Shown here in pieces: positions 1 through 10,155 of a stretch of 64,000 bases of DNA. A model generated the notes under the pieces. It ran no database searches, had not been told where the DNA came from, and was given only the letters and a program-made list of their open reading frames with translations. A program made the translations under genes and the position numbers. Source of the stretch: Mycolicibacterium sp. P9-64. GTDB lineage: Bacteria; Actinomycetota; Actinomycetes; Mycobacteriales; Mycobacteriaceae. The stretch's first letter is position 1. The number at the start of each line of letters is the position of its first letter. Location: contig NZ_NPKO01000005.1 of NCBI RefSeq assembly GCF_008329605.1, positions 62,001 through 126,000 of the forward strand. The letters are read 5' to 3'.

Positions 1-317
1 TCGAGGAGCCCCGCACGGCCAAGTTGGCGTTCGCCGACATCGAGCTCGACGAGGACACCCACGAGGTGTGGAAGGCAGGCGAACCCGTCTCGCTGTCGCC
101 CACCGAGTTCACGCTGCTGCGGTACTTCATCATCAACGCGGGCACGGTGCTGTCCAAGCCGAAGATCCTCGACCACGTCTGGCGTTACGACTTCGGCGGC
201 GACGTCAACGTCGTGGAGTCCTACGTGTCCTACCTGCGTCGCAAGATCGACACTGGTGAGAAGCGTCTGCTGCACACGTTGCGCGGAGTTGGGTACGTTC
301 TGCGCGAGCCGCGATGA
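1..317 (+). CDS. phoP: PhoP response regulator, C-terminal part (5' truncated by window edge)
   Basis: Only the C-terminal DNA-binding effector of an OmpR/PhoB-class response regulator is present; the reading frame runs in from the window edge, so the receiver domain lies outside. The visible part is a winged helix with the characteristic stretch SPTEFTLLRYF, then the recognition region VNVVESYVSYLRRKID and the wing GVGYVLREPR. This matches mycobacterial PhoP nearly residue for residue from memory. PhoP acts in the cytoplasm as the DNA-binding partner of the PhoR kinase, which follows on the same strand. An in-frame TTG at position 24 is internal, not a start. The stop codon TGA lies in an ATGA that can reinitiate into the repeat downstream. 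Confidence 0.96.
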   Translation, partial: EEPRTAKLAFADIELDEDTHEVWKAGEPVSLSPTEFTLLRYFIINAGTVLSKPKILDHVWRYDFGGDVNVVESYVSYLRRKIDTGEKRLLHTLRGVGYVLREPR

Positions 318-332
318 ATCGTTTGCGCGGCG

Positions 333-424
333 ATGAGCGCTCGCGCGAAGAGCAATGGATGAGATGAGCGCTCGCGCGAAGAGCAATGGATGAGATGAGC
401 GCTCGCGCGAAGAGCAATGGATGA
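333..424 (+). repeat. Three tandem 31-bp MIRU-like repeats between phoP and phoR
   Basis: Three near-identical 31-bp units have ATG codons at 333, 364 and 395. Each unit reads as a micro-ORF coding MSARAKSNG followed by TGA, containing the core GCTCGCGCGAAGAGC. The junctions carry ATGA, so stop and start codons overlap. A further tiny frame from the ATGA at the phoP stop (314) runs into the ATGA at 364. This is the architecture known for mycobacterial interspersed repetitive units (MIRU), which couple neighbouring genes translationally. A diverged single copy of the core lies at 15254. Copy number in this array may vary between strains (inference). Confidence 0.85.
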
Positions 425-464
425 AGAGCAGCCGATCCAGCTGGTTTTCGCGAACAATGGAGGG

Positions 465-1898
465 ATGGCAGCACTGGGCGGACGCGGCGTGCCCCTTCGG
501 GTCGGGCTGGTAGCCGCCACCCTGCTACTGGTGGCGTGCGGGTTGCTCGCATCGGGTATCGCCGTCACCTCGATCATCCGGCACAGCCTCATCAACCGGG
601 TGGACCAGACGCTTCTCGACGCCTCGAGAGGCTGGGCCCAGGCACCGCGCCGGACGCCGAGCGCCCCCGTCGAAGGCCCCAACCCGGCCCGCCCGCCCTC
701 GAACTTCTACGTGCGGGGCATCGACCCCGACGGCCGCGTGTGGATGGCAGTCAACGACCGCAAGGCCGAGCCCGCGCTACCCGACGACAACGACGTCGGG
801 CCGGTGCCCGTGACCGTCGGTTCCATCGACCACTCCGACGTGCAGTGGCGGGCGATGACGGTGCGCGGCCTGCGCGGTGAGCTCACCACCGTGGCGATCG
901 ACCTCTCCGACGTCTCGTCGACGGTGCGCGCGCTGACGTGGTCGCAGGTCGGTCTTGGCGCGGCGGTGCTGTTGGTCTTGGGCATCGCCGGTTACGCCGT
1001 CGTGCATCGCAGCCTCAGACCGCTCGTCGAAGTCGAGCAGACCGCCGCCGCGATCGCGGCCGGCGAGCTCGACCGCCGCATCCCGCAACGCGATCCGCGC
1101 ACCGAGGTCGGCCGATTGTCGTTGGCGCTCAACGGAATGCTGGCCCAGATCCAGCGCGCCGTCGCGTCCTCGGAGTCATCGGCCGAGCAGGCGCGAACCT
1201 CCGAGGACCGGATGCGCCGCTTCATCACCGACGCCAGCCACGAACTGCGCACACCGCTGACCACCATCCGCGGCTTCGCCGAGCTCTACCGACAAGGGGC
1301 CGCGCGTGACGTCGAGTTGTTGATGAACCGCATCGAGAGCGAGTCATGGCGGATGGGTCTGCTCGTCGAGGATCTGCTGCTGCTGGCCCGCCTCGACGCG
1401 CAGCGCCCACTGGAGCGCAACCGCGTCGACCTGCTGGCTCTTGCCAGTGACGCCGTGCACGACGCCAGGTCGGTGGCGCCTGCGCGCGACATCAACATGG
1501 AGGTGTTCGACGGGCCGGGCACCCCAGAGGTGCTTGGCGACGAGGCCAGGCTTCGGCAGGTGCTGAGCAACCTGGTGTCCAACGCGTTGCAGCACACGCC
1601 CGAGTCGGCGGGCATCTCGGTGCGCGTCGGCACCGATGCCGACAGCGCGGTGCTCGAAGTCTGCGACGAGGGGCCCGGCATGACCGGCGAGGACGCTCGC
1701 CGGGTCTTCGAGCGGTTCTACCGCACCGACTCGTCGCGGGCGCGGTCCAGCGGCGGCACCGGCCTCGGGCTGTCGATCGTCGACTCGCTGGTGTACGCGC
1801 ACGGCGGCACGGTCAGCGTCACCACCGCACCTGGCAAGGGCTGCCGGTTCACCGTCAAGATGCCGCGCATCGCCGAGGTGGCGGTACCGGTCGGCTAG
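465..1898 (+). CDS. phoR: PhoR sensor histidine kinase
   Basis: Membrane sensor kinase of the PhoPR two-component system, which phosphorylates PhoP. From the chosen start it is 477 aa: an N-terminal transmembrane helix (about 10-34), an extracytoplasmic domain of about 125 residues, a second helix (about 160-182), a HAMP linker, the HisKA box with phospho-acceptor SHELRTPL near residue 260, and the HATPase N, G1 and G2 boxes ([24 protein letters not shown]). ATG at 465 is preferred because the protein then begins like known PhoR (MAALGGRG, then PLRV); no ideal Shine-Dalgarno is seen. An in-frame ATG at 417 lies inside the repeat array and would add 16 residues. The stop overlaps the convergent HIT gene by 4 bp. 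Confidence 0.96.
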   Translation: MAALGGRGVPLRVGLVAATLLLVACGLLASGIAVTSIIRHSLINRVDQTLLDASRGWAQAPRRTPSAPVEGPNPARPPSNFYVRGIDPDGRVWMAVNDRKAEPALPDDNDVGPVPVTVGSIDHSDVQWRAMTVRGLRGELTTVAIDLSDVSSTVRALTWSQVGLGAAVLLVLGIAGYAVVHRSLRPLVEVEQTAAAIAAGELDRRIPQRDPRTEVGRLSLALNGMLAQIQRAVASSESSAEQARTSEDRMRRFITDASHELRTPLTTIRGFAELYRQGAARDVELLMNRIESESWRMGLLVEDLLLLARLDAQRPLERNRVDLLALASDAVHDARSVAPARDINMEVFDGPGTPEVLGDEARLRQVLSNLVSNALQHTPESAGISVRVGTDADSAVLEVCDEGPGMTGEDARRVFERFYRTDSSRARSSGGTGLGLSIVDSLVYAHGGTVSVTTAPGKGCRFTVKMPRIAEVAVPVG

Positions 1899-2299
1899 TC
1901 CAGTTCGGCAAGGGCCGCCTTGATCTTGGCCTGCGCCTCGTCGAGCGATTCTGGCGACGGATTGCGGTCGACACCTGCGAAGCCGAAGTCGGTCAAGTTG
2001 TACGCGGGGAAGACGTGCACGTGCAGGTGCGGCACCTCGAGCCCTGCGATGATCAGGCCGGAGCGTTCGGCACCGAACGCCTTGCAGACCGCCTTGCCGA
2101 TCTTCTGCGATACCGCCATCACGCGACCGAACGCCGAACCATCGACGTCCTGCCAGTTGTCGAGCTCGGCGCGCGGCACCACGAGGGTGTGGCCCTGTGT
2201 CATCGGCTCGATGGTCAGGAATGCCACCACCTCGTCGTCCTCGTAGACGAATCGGCCCGGCAGGTCCCCGTTGATGATCATGGTGAAGACGGATGGCAT
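1895..2299 (-). CDS. HIT family protein (histidine-triad nucleotide-binding)
   Basis: 134-aa cytosolic histidine-triad protein. The hallmark HLHVHVFP triad sits near residues 111-118, where the central histidine forms the nucleotidyl intermediate in HIT hydrolases; the N-terminal strand region [14 protein letters not shown] is typical of the HINT/Fhit fold. Position and sequence correspond to M. tuberculosis Rv0759c directly after phoPR. Likely substrates are nucleoside phosphoramidates or dinucleotides, but specificity cannot be read from sequence. It converges on phoR with overlapping stop codons, and its start lies about 90 bp from the divergent glycosyltransferase gene. Confidence 0.93.
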   Translation of the reverse strand: MPSVFTMIINGDLPGRFVYEDDEVVAFLTIEPMTQGHTLVVPRAELDNWQDVDGSAFGRVMAVSQKIGKAVCKAFGAERSGLIIAGLEVPHLHVHVFPAYNLTDFGFAGVDRNPSPESLDEAQAKIKAALAELD

Positions 2300-2388
2300 G
2301 GCTCGAGCATGCCACCCGGACGTCGCTGCCAGGAAGTTCCCAGCCTGGGGTCAGATCGGTGGCAGCTTGCTGCACGACGGTTGACGCC

Positions 2389-3642
2389 ATGACCGACCTG
2401 GCAGGGCCCAGTGCGGCCGAAGTGGATGCGCGCCCAGCGGCGAAGCGCGCCGTATCCAAGCGAACAGCGGCCCGCGCCTACGTGCTGGACATCGTCATCC
2501 CGGTGTTCAACGAGGAGCGCGACCTGCCCGGCAGCGTCCGTCGCCTGCACCACTTCCTGGCCACCGAGGTGCCCTACCCGGCCCGGATCACGGTTGCCGA
2601 CAACGCCAGCACCGACCGCACGCTCGCAGTGGCACGAGCACTCGCGGGCGAGCTACCCGACGTCGACGTGATCCACCTCGACGCCAAGGGCCGCGGCGGC
2701 GCACTGCAAGAGGCGTGGATGTCGTCGACGGCTGCGGTCGTCGCCTACATGGACGTCGACCTGTCCACGGACCTGACCGCGCTGATGCCGTTGGTGGCGC
2801 CCCTGATATCCGGGCACTCCGACGTGGCGATCGGGTCGCGGCTGTCGGCGTCCTCGCGGGTGGTCCGCGGCCCCAAGCGCGAATTCATCTCGCGCAGTTA
2901 CAACTTGATCCTGCGCGGCGCTCTTGGTGCTCGGTTCTCGGATGCGCAGTGCGGGTTCAAGGCGGTCCGCGCCGACGTCGCACACCAGCTGCTGCCCTTG
3001 GTCGCCGACACCGGGTGGTTCTTCGACACCGAACTCCTGGTGATCGCCGAGCGGGCCGGGCTGCGGATCCACGAGGTGCCCGTCGACTGGATCGACGATC
3101 CCGACTCCCGCGTCGACGTGCTGCACACCGCGATCAACGACCTCAAGGGCTGCTGGCGGGTCGGCCGGGCGTTGGCCAGCGGGGCACTGCCCGTGCGCGA
3201 ACTGCAGGCCAGCCTGGGCCGCGAACCCTTGATCCCAGGAGTGCCGCACGGCATGGTGGGGCAGCTGGTGAGGTTCGGCATCGTCGGCATCGCAAGCACA
3301 TTGGCCTACGCCGTGCTGTACCTCGTGCTGCACTCGACGATGGGTGCACAAGCCGCCAACCTCACCGCGTTGCTGCTCACCGCCATCGCCAACACCGCAG
3401 CCAACCGGGCATTCACGTTCGGCGTCCGCGGCCGCGGTGGCGTCGCCCGCCATCAGATGCACGGTCTCCTGGTGTTCGCGTTCGGGCTGGCGATCACCAG
3501 CGGATCGCTCTACGCCCTGCATCGCTTCGACCCCACGGTCGACAAGGTCGTTGAATTGTCGATCCTGGTCGTCGCCAACCTGGTCGCCACCCTGGTCCGG
3601 TTCGTCGCGTTGCGGCGGGTATTCGGGGTCAGGAGCATGTGA
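2389..3642 (+). CDS. Family 2 glycosyltransferase fused to a GtrA-like membrane domain
   Basis: 417 aa. Residues about 30-260 are a GT-A fold GT2 domain of the dolichyl/polyprenyl-phosphate mannose synthase type: it opens with DIVIPVFNEE, has VADNASTDRT, and the metal-binding motif is DVDLSTDL. Residues about 290-410 form four hydrophobic helices of a GtrA/DPMS3-like domain starting near LVRFGIVG. Family knowledge suggests it makes or flips a polyprenyl-phosphate-linked sugar for the cell envelope. ATG 2389 is preferred over an in-frame ATG at 2293, which would overlap the divergent HIT gene and add 32 unconserved residues. It overlaps the next gene by 4 bp (ATGTGA), so the GT2/GtrA and GT39 proteins probably work as donor maker and user. 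Confidence 0.9.
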   Translation: MTDLAGPSAAEVDARPAAKRAVSKRTAARAYVLDIVIPVFNEERDLPGSVRRLHHFLATEVPYPARITVADNASTDRTLAVARALAGELPDVDVIHLDAKGRGGALQEAWMSSTAAVVAYMDVDLSTDLTALMPLVAPLISGHSDVAIGSRLSASSRVVRGPKREFISRSYNLILRGALGARFSDAQCGFKAVRADVAHQLLPLVADTGWFFDTELLVIAERAGLRIHEVPVDWIDDPDSRVDVLHTAINDLKGCWRVGRALASGALPVRELQASLGREPLIPGVPHGMVGQLVRFGIVGIASTLAYAVLYLVLHSTMGAQAANLTALLLTAIANTAANRAFTFGVRGRGGVARHQMHGLLVFAFGLAITSGSLYALHRFDPTVDKVVELSILVVANLVATLVRFVALRRVFGVRSM

Positions 3643-5519
3643 CTCGAAGTCGCTGGACGCTCACCGCGCTGCTGATCGGCAGCGCGGTGCTCTATGTGTG
3701 GGACCTCGGCGCGCAGGGCTGGGCCAACGCGTTCTATTCGGCTGCCGCACAAGCTGGTTCGCAATCGTGGAAGGCATTCCTGTTCGGGTCGTCGGACGCA
3801 GCGAACTCCATCACGGTGGACAAGCCGCCGATGTCGCTGTGGCCCATGGCTTTGTCGGTGCGGGTGTTCGGGCTCAATCCGTGGAGCATCCTGGTGCCGC
3901 AGGCACTGGCAGGCGTGGCCACCGTCGCGCTGGTGTGGGATGCCGTGCGCCGCAGGTTCGGCGACGTGGCCGCCCCGATCGCGGGTGTGGTGTTCGCGCT
4001 CACCCCGGTCGTGGTCGTGATCTTCCGGCACAACAATCCCGACGCGTTGTTCGTGCTGCTGGCCGTGGCCGCGCTGTGGGCGGCACTGCGGGCCGTCGAC
4101 GACGGCCGCACGCGCTGGCTGGTGCTGTGCGGCGTGCTGATCGGCTGCGGCTACCTGACCAAGCAACTGCTCGTCGTGGTCATGCTGCCGGCGTTGCTCG
4201 TGCCTTACCTGGTCGCGGGTCCGCCGTCCTGGCTGCGGCGGCTGGGGCAGGTCGTGCTGTCCCTCGTGGTGGCCGTCGCGGCGAGTGGCTGGTGGGTGGC
4301 GCTGGTGCAGTTGTGGCCCGCCGATGACCGGCCGTGGATCGGTGGCTCGCAACACAACTCGGAACTGGAGCTGACGTTCGGCTACAACGGGTTCGGCAGG
4401 CTCAACGGCCACGAGGTCGGCGCCGTCGGCGTTCCTGCGGACACCTCGGTGCCACTGTCCCATGGTCCCGACGGACCGGGCGTCGGACGGTTGTTCCAGG
4501 AGTCGCAGATCGGTCAGATCGGGTGGCTGCTGCCCGCGGCGACGGTGTTCCTCGCGGTGCTGCTGGTGTGGCGGTGGCGTGCACCTCGCCGCGATGCCCA
4601 GCGCGCGTCGGTGCTGGCGTGGGGGCTGTGGCTGATCTGCGCGGCAGGGGTGCTGAGCTTCATGGCCGGGATCTTCCACGCGTACTACACGGTGATTCTC
4701 GGGCCGCCCATCGCGGCGCTGGTGGGGATCGGTGTCGCGGTGTGCTGGGAGCACCGCGTCGAAGGGTGGGCGCGGGCCGCCCTGGCTGCAGCAGGTGTGG
4801 CGACGGCCGCGACGGGACACGCGGTACTGCACCATGTTCCGCACTACCAGCCGTGGCTGCGATGGGTGCTGCTCGCGGCCGCCGTCGTACTTCTGGGGTG
4901 GCTGCTGCAGGTGGACGCACCGTGGGCGCGGCGCCGTGGCGTGCACTCGGCGGTATGGGCGACGCTGGCCGTACTGGCGCTCGCTGGACCGCTGGCCTAC
5001 GCGGTGACGACGGTGTCCCTGCGCGCATCGGCGGCCATCCCCGCGGCAGGCCCGCCGTCGCAGTTGGCCGCAGCCCACTCGGCGACGGCGGACATCAAGC
5101 GCGCCGAGGGTGCCCCGCCAATCGTCGCGGGAGGGTGCAGCCTGTTGACGGCGGGTACGCCCCCCGCCGAGGTGGTCGCTCGCCTCGAGGTGGACGCTGA
5201 CCGCTTCACCTGGGTGGCGGCGACGGTCGGATCGACGTGCGCAGCGGGTTACCAACTGGCGACGCAGAAGCCGGTCATGTCACTTGGCGGCTTCAACGGC
5301 TCCGACCCGTCACCGACACGAAAGCGGTTCGAGCAGTTGGTCGCCGCGCACGCCATCCATTACTTCATCGCGATGACGGGCGACCACCGCACCGACTACC
5401 GCTTCGGTCAGCACCTTCTCGACAGCGGCAAGATCCAGCAGTGGGTTCAGATGCACTTCGCGCCGATCGTGATGGGCGGTGTGACGATCTACGACCTGAC
5501 CGCGCCGCCTACGAACTGA
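3639..5519 (+). CDS. GT39/ArnT-like membrane glycosyltransferase
   Basis: 626-aa polytopic membrane protein with about 11 predicted helices and a C-terminal soluble domain (about 480-625). The periplasmic loop motif ITVDKPPMSLW near residue 60 is typical of actinobacterial GT-C glycosyltransferases of family 39 (PMT/ArnT-like), which transfer sugar from a polyprenyl-phosphate carrier outside the membrane. GTG 3639 overlaps the preceding GT2-GtrA gene by 4 bp, indicating translational coupling and a joint pathway. The acceptor (protein, lipoglycan or arabinogalactan) cannot be told from sequence. The 3' end overlaps the convergent SDR gene by about 31 bp. Confidence 0.88.
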   Translation: MTRSRWTLTALLIGSAVLYVWDLGAQGWANAFYSAAAQAGSQSWKAFLFGSSDAANSITVDKPPMSLWPMALSVRVFGLNPWSILVPQALAGVATVALVWDAVRRRFGDVAAPIAGVVFALTPVVVVIFRHNNPDALFVLLAVAALWAALRAVDDGRTRWLVLCGVLIGCGYLTKQLLVVVMLPALLVPYLVAGPPSWLRRLGQVVLSLVVAVAASGWWVALVQLWPADDRPWIGGSQHNSELELTFGYNGFGRLNGHEVGAVGVPADTSVPLSHGPDGPGVGRLFQESQIGQIGWLLPAATVFLAVLLVWRWRAPRRDAQRASVLAWGLWLICAAGVLSFMAGIFHAYYTVILGPPIAALVGIGVAVCWEHRVEGWARAALAAAGVATAATGHAVLHHVPHYQPWLRWVLLAAAVVLLGWLLQVDAPWARRRGVHSAVWATLAVLALAGPLAYAVTTVSLRASAAIPAAGPPSQLAAAHSATADIKRAEGAPPIVAGGCSLLTAGTPPAEVVARLEVDADRFTWVAATVGSTCAAGYQLATQKPVMSLGGFNGSDPSPTRKRFEQLVAAHAIHYFIAMTGDHRTDYRFGQHLLDSGKIQQWVQMHFAPIVMGGVTIYDLTAPPTN

Positions 5520-6361
5520 GCGAGCTCTTCGATCGACCACGGCGGCGAGTCGTGGTGATCGCGATAGGCCACGATCCCAGGTGTCGCACGGTCGAACCGG
5601 CCGACGAAACCACCTGCGGCGATGAAGATCTGGCCGGTGACGTCCTTGGCCAGATCGCTGATCAGGTACGCGTAGGTGGGCGCGACGTATTCGGGGGGCG
5701 CAACATCGAGCGCACCCTGCGCGCTGACGTCGTCGAGCAGGCCACGTCGATTCAACTCGGCGATGTGCGCTTCGTAGTCCGACCCGGTGGACAGCCGCGT
5801 CCTCGCACCGGGGCACACCACGTTGGCCCGCACGCCGTGCGCCTTGAGTTCGGCGGCGATCGCCAACGTGAGGCCATTGACCCCACCCTTGCCGGCCGGG
5901 TAGCCGGTGCCGCCGTAGTCGCCCAGGAACGCGAACGAGCTGGTGTTGACGATCGCGCCGCCGCGCTCGATCAGCTTCGGCGCTGCCGCTCGGCACGTCT
6001 CGAACACCGTGCCGAGATGCGCGTCGATCAGCTCGCGGAACTGTGCGGAGGTGACGTTGAGGATCGACGAACCGGCGGGCTCGGCGGTGCCCGCGCAGTT
6101 GATCAGGATGTCGATGCCACCGAATTCGGCGACGCAAGAGGCGATCAATGCATCGGCGGTCTCCGGATCAGCGGGTGATCCCGCGAATCCCCTTGCGCTG
6201 CCACCGATTCGTTCGACGGCCGCTGACACCGCAGTGCCATCGCGGCCGTTGACCACGACACCGGCACCGAGGGTGGCCAACAGTTCGGCCACTGCAAGGC
6301 CGATGCCGCGCGAGCCGCCGACGACGACGGCCGCGCGGCCTGAAAGTGCGTCTGCCGTCAG
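5489..6361 (-). CDS. SDR family oxidoreductase, probably with a CTG start
   Basis: Short-chain dehydrogenase of about 290 aa. The N-terminal cofactor loop GGSRGIG, the NNAG-equivalent NCAGTAE, the catalytic serine region VNTSSFAF and the GYPAGKGG segment (Tyr-x-x-x-Lys) are visible. The first conventional start in this frame (GTG 6292) would delete the first beta-strand and the glycine motif. Upstream the frame contains no ATG, GTG or TTG after that motif, but a CTG at 6361 overlaps the stop of the preceding gene as CTGA, with GAAGAGCAG just upstream as a possible ribosome site. I infer coupled initiation at CTG; a sequence error is the alternative. It ends the minus-strand cyp51-adhB run and has no clear M. 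tuberculosis equivalent at this position. Confidence 0.8.
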   Translation of the reverse strand: MTADALSGRAAVVVGGSRGIGLAVAELLATLGAGVVVNGRDGTAVSAAVERIGGSARGFAGSPADPETADALIASCVAEFGGIDILINCAGTAEPAGSSILNVTSAQFRELIDAHLGTVFETCRAAAPKLIERGGAIVNTSSFAFLGDYGGTGYPAGKGGVNGLTLAIAAELKAHGVRANVVCPGARTRLSTGSDYEAHIAELNRRGLLDDVSAQGALDVAPPEYVAPTYAYLISDLAKDVTGQIFIAAGGFVGRFDRATPGIVAYRDHHDSPPWSIEELAQFVGGAVRS

Positions 6362-6789
6362 CTCTGCTCTTCCTGGCCGAACTGCATCACGTCCAGGTTC
6401 CAGTAACCGCGCATGTTGGCGATCAGGCCTGCGTCGTCGACGCGGTAGGTGAATACACCGCGCACGGTGCTGGTGAAACCGCCCTCGAACCTGCTGCGCA
6501 ACACCAGGATGTGCGCCACCTCGTTGGGTGAGCTGGAGGGGAAGGTCTCCTCGCAGGTGATCCCGAGCTGGTTGGCCGAGATGTTGGTGTCGTAGAACGC
6601 GGCCATGGCCTGCTTGCCGCGCACGCCGGTGCCGTCGGGGTTGGTGACCGACGGGCCGATCGGATCCTCGACGACGACGTCGTCGGCCATCAGCGCCAGC
6701 CAGCCCTCACGGTCGTGGGCTTGCACGCATCGCCAAGAGGCCTGCGACGCGGCCAGCGCTGGTGACTGCTGAGTGGTCTCCTGTGACAC
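6358..6789 (-). CDS. NTF2-like/SnoaL-fold protein (Rv0760c type)
   Basis: 143 aa, predicted cone-shaped alpha+beta barrel of the ketosteroid isomerase/NTF2 superfamily: the helix WRCVQAHDREGWLALMADD leads into DVVVEDPIG, and the later strands end in MRGYWNLD. In M. tuberculosis the equivalent is Rv0760c, a structurally characterised steroid-binding relative of delta5-3-ketosteroid isomerase (from memory). It lies 9 bp downstream of the alcohol dehydrogenase stop, so it probably handles a carbonyl or steroid intermediate of the same pathway. Its stop overlaps the CTG proposed as start of the next SDR. GTG start at 6789. Confidence 0.9.
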   Translation of the reverse strand: MSQETTQQSPALAASQASWRCVQAHDREGWLALMADDVVVEDPIGPSVTNPDGTGVRGKQAMAAFYDTNISANQLGITCEETFPSSSPNEVAHILVLRSRFEGGFTSTVRGVFTYRVDDAGLIANMRGYWNLDVMQFGQEEQS

Positions 6790-6798
6790 CGTCGGCCC

Positions 6799-7926
6799 CT
6801 ACCTGTCGGCGTCGGTGTAGCGGATGACGCCGCGAATGTTGCGGCCTTCCAACATGTCCCTGTAGCCGTCGTTGATCTGTTCCAGCTTGTACTGGGTGGT
6901 GATCATGTCGTCGAGATTGATCCTGCCCGCCTTGTACATCGACAGCAGCTGGGGAATGTCGAAGTGCGGGTTGCCGCCACCGAAGATGGTGCCCTGGATG
7001 CGCTTCTGCATCAGGGTCAGCATCGCCAGGTTCAAGGACACGTTGGTGTCGAGCAGGCTGCCGATGGCAGTGAGCACCGTCGTGCCGCCCTTGGAGGTGA
7101 GGTTGACGTAGGTGTCGACGTCCTTGCCGTCGAGTTCGCCCACCGTCACGATGACCTGCTTGGCCATCAGGCCGTGGGTGACCTCGGCGATGCCACCGAA
7201 GGCGGACTCGACGTCCGGGTAGGCGTGCGTGGCACCGAACTTCAGTGCGGCGTCGCGCTTCCACTCCACGGGCTCGATCACGAACAGGTTGCGGGCACCG
7301 GCGTTCACCGCGCCCTGGACCGCTGACATGCCGACACCGCCGACGCCGATCACCAGGACGTCGTCACCGGGGCGGATGTCACCGGCCCTCACGGCCGAGC
7401 CGTAGCCCGTCGTCACGCCGCAGCCGACCAGGCAGGCCACCTCGAACGGAATCGACGGATCGATCTTCACCACCGAGCTCTTGTGCACCACCATGTACGG
7501 GCTGAACGTGCCGAGCAGGGTCATCGGAAAGACGGGCTGGCCCTTGGCCGTGATGCGGTGGGTGTTGTCGGAGACCGCCAGGCCGCCGAGCAGGCCCGCG
7601 CCCAGATCGCACAAGTTGCGCATGCCGGCCTGACACGAAGGACACGCGCCACACGACGGGATGAACGACAGCACGACGTGATCGCCAACGGCGATGTCCT
7701 CGACGCCTGGTCCGACCTCGGTGACGATGCCAGCGCCCTCGTGGCCGCCGAGGACGGGGAAGCCGGCCATCGGGATGCCGCCGGTCACCAGGTGGTGGTC
7801 CGAATGGCACATGCCCGAGGCCTCCATCTGGATCTTGACCTCGTCCTTGACCGGGTCGCCGATCTCGATTTCCTCGATCGACCACGGCTGGTTGAACTCC
7901 CAGATGAGAGCACCTTTTGTCTTCAT
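6799..7926 (-). CDS. adhB: NDMA-dependent (zinc-type) alcohol dehydrogenase AdhB
   Basis: 375-aa medium-chain, zinc-dependent alcohol dehydrogenase of the class-III/actinobacterial NDMA-type. Catalytic zinc ligands are seen in GMCHSDHHL and LGGHEGAG; the structural zinc site is the four-cysteine lobe CGACPSC plus MRNLC; the Rossmann motif is GVGGVGMSAVQGA. It oxidises primary alcohols to aldehydes, the NDMA class with tightly bound nicotinamide cofactor. Corresponds to Rv0761c. It follows the 8.0-8.6 kb NTF2-like gene after a 92-bp gap, so it may have its own promoter as well as read-through from the cyp51 run. Confidence 0.94.
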   Translation of the reverse strand: MKTKGALIWEFNQPWSIEEIEIGDPVKDEVKIQMEASGMCHSDHHLVTGGIPMAGFPVLGGHEGAGIVTEVGPGVEDIAVGDHVVLSFIPSCGACPSCQAGMRNLCDLGAGLLGGLAVSDNTHRITAKGQPVFPMTLLGTFSPYMVVHKSSVVKIDPSIPFEVACLVGCGVTTGYGSAVRAGDIRPGDDVLVIGVGGVGMSAVQGAVNAGARNLFVIEPVEWKRDAALKFGATHAYPDVESAFGGIAEVTHGLMAKQVIVTVGELDGKDVDTYVNLTSKGGTTVLTAIGSLLDTNVSLNLAMLTLMQKRIQGTIFGGGNPHFDIPQLLSMYKAGRINLDDMITTQYKLEQINDGYRDMLEGRNIRGVIRYTDADR

Positions 7927-8018
7927 CGCACGTGCCTTCCACTAGAGCCGGTGAGGCCAGACTAGAGCCATTAGTTAGATACGTCACACGCACCCCCAAG
8001 CAACCGCTTGGCCGGGCG

Positions 8019-8585
8019 TCACCAGATGGGCACCGGCGCCTGGCCAAGGGGGTAGTAGCCGGGCACCTTCTCGCCTGCCACTGCCCGCTCGATGCGCTTC
8101 TGCATGCCCTCGGACAGATCGCCGGACGCGATGAGTTGGGAGAACATGTGGGCGACGTGGCCGAAGTCGAAGAAGTCCCGCTGCCACTCGATCAGCAGGG
8201 CTCCGTCTTGCCCTTGGGTGGCGAGTCGGAACCAGCTGCCCCCGATGCCGTAGATCTCACCCTGGGTGCCGTCGGACTTGTTGACGATCTGCTTCCAGAA
8301 CCCGACGATCTCGCCCTGCTTGTCGTCGACAAGGACCTTCTGGTATTCGTAGACCCAGTTCTCAAGGCCCTGCATCTCCAAACCCAGTGCCACGTCTCGA
8401 ATCTCGTCTTTGCCGACGCACATGACGTCTTCCTTCGGCCCGATGTTCCAGCCGTAGGTGGCGTCGTCGGTGTAGAAGTCGGCCAATGGCGTCCAATCGC
8501 CCGCCGCCTCTGCGTCGCGGTTGGCCTGCAACCAGCGCTCGACCCACTCGTCGAGCTGTTCGCGTGAGGCCGTCGAATTGGCCAC
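8019..8585 (-). CDS. NTF2-like conserved mycobacterial protein (Rv0762c type)
   Basis: 188 aa. Start GTG 8585 is chosen because AGGAGA lies just upstream and because it is 2 bp after the ferredoxin stop. The N-terminal half shows the NTF2/SnoaL pattern: helix DEWVERWLQANRDAEA, then DWTPLADFYTDDATYGWNIG. The remaining region is rich in aromatic residues (SWFRLA, EWQRDFFDFG). Synteny with Rv0762c is clear; no catalytic activity is established. Its place between ferredoxin/CYP51 and AdhB suggests it binds or isomerises a P450 product, but that is inference. Confidence 0.87.
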   Translation of the reverse strand: MANSTASREQLDEWVERWLQANRDAEAAGDWTPLADFYTDDATYGWNIGPKEDVMCVGKDEIRDVALGLEMQGLENWVYEYQKVLVDDKQGEIVGFWKQIVNKSDGTQGEIYGIGGSWFRLATQGQDGALLIEWQRDFFDFGHVAHMFSQLIASGDLSEGMQKRIERAVAGEKVPGYYPLGQAPVPIW

Positions 8586-8587
8586 AG

Positions 8588-10151
<1,564 letters not shown>

Positions 10152-10155
<4 letters not shown>

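Noticed and set aside
333..424. CRISPR-like direct repeats after phoP
   Set aside because: Units are directly abutting with no unique spacers and show the ATGA micro-ORF pattern of MIRU elements.
417..464. Upstream ATG for phoR at 417
   Set aside because: It lies in the repeat array and would add 16 residues not seen in PhoR proteins; kept only as an alternative start.
3510..5255. A 581-codon minus-strand frame opposite the GT39 gene
   Set aside because: Low-complexity Arg/His/Gln translation with no family pattern; the opposite strand has the transmembrane glycosyltransferase.
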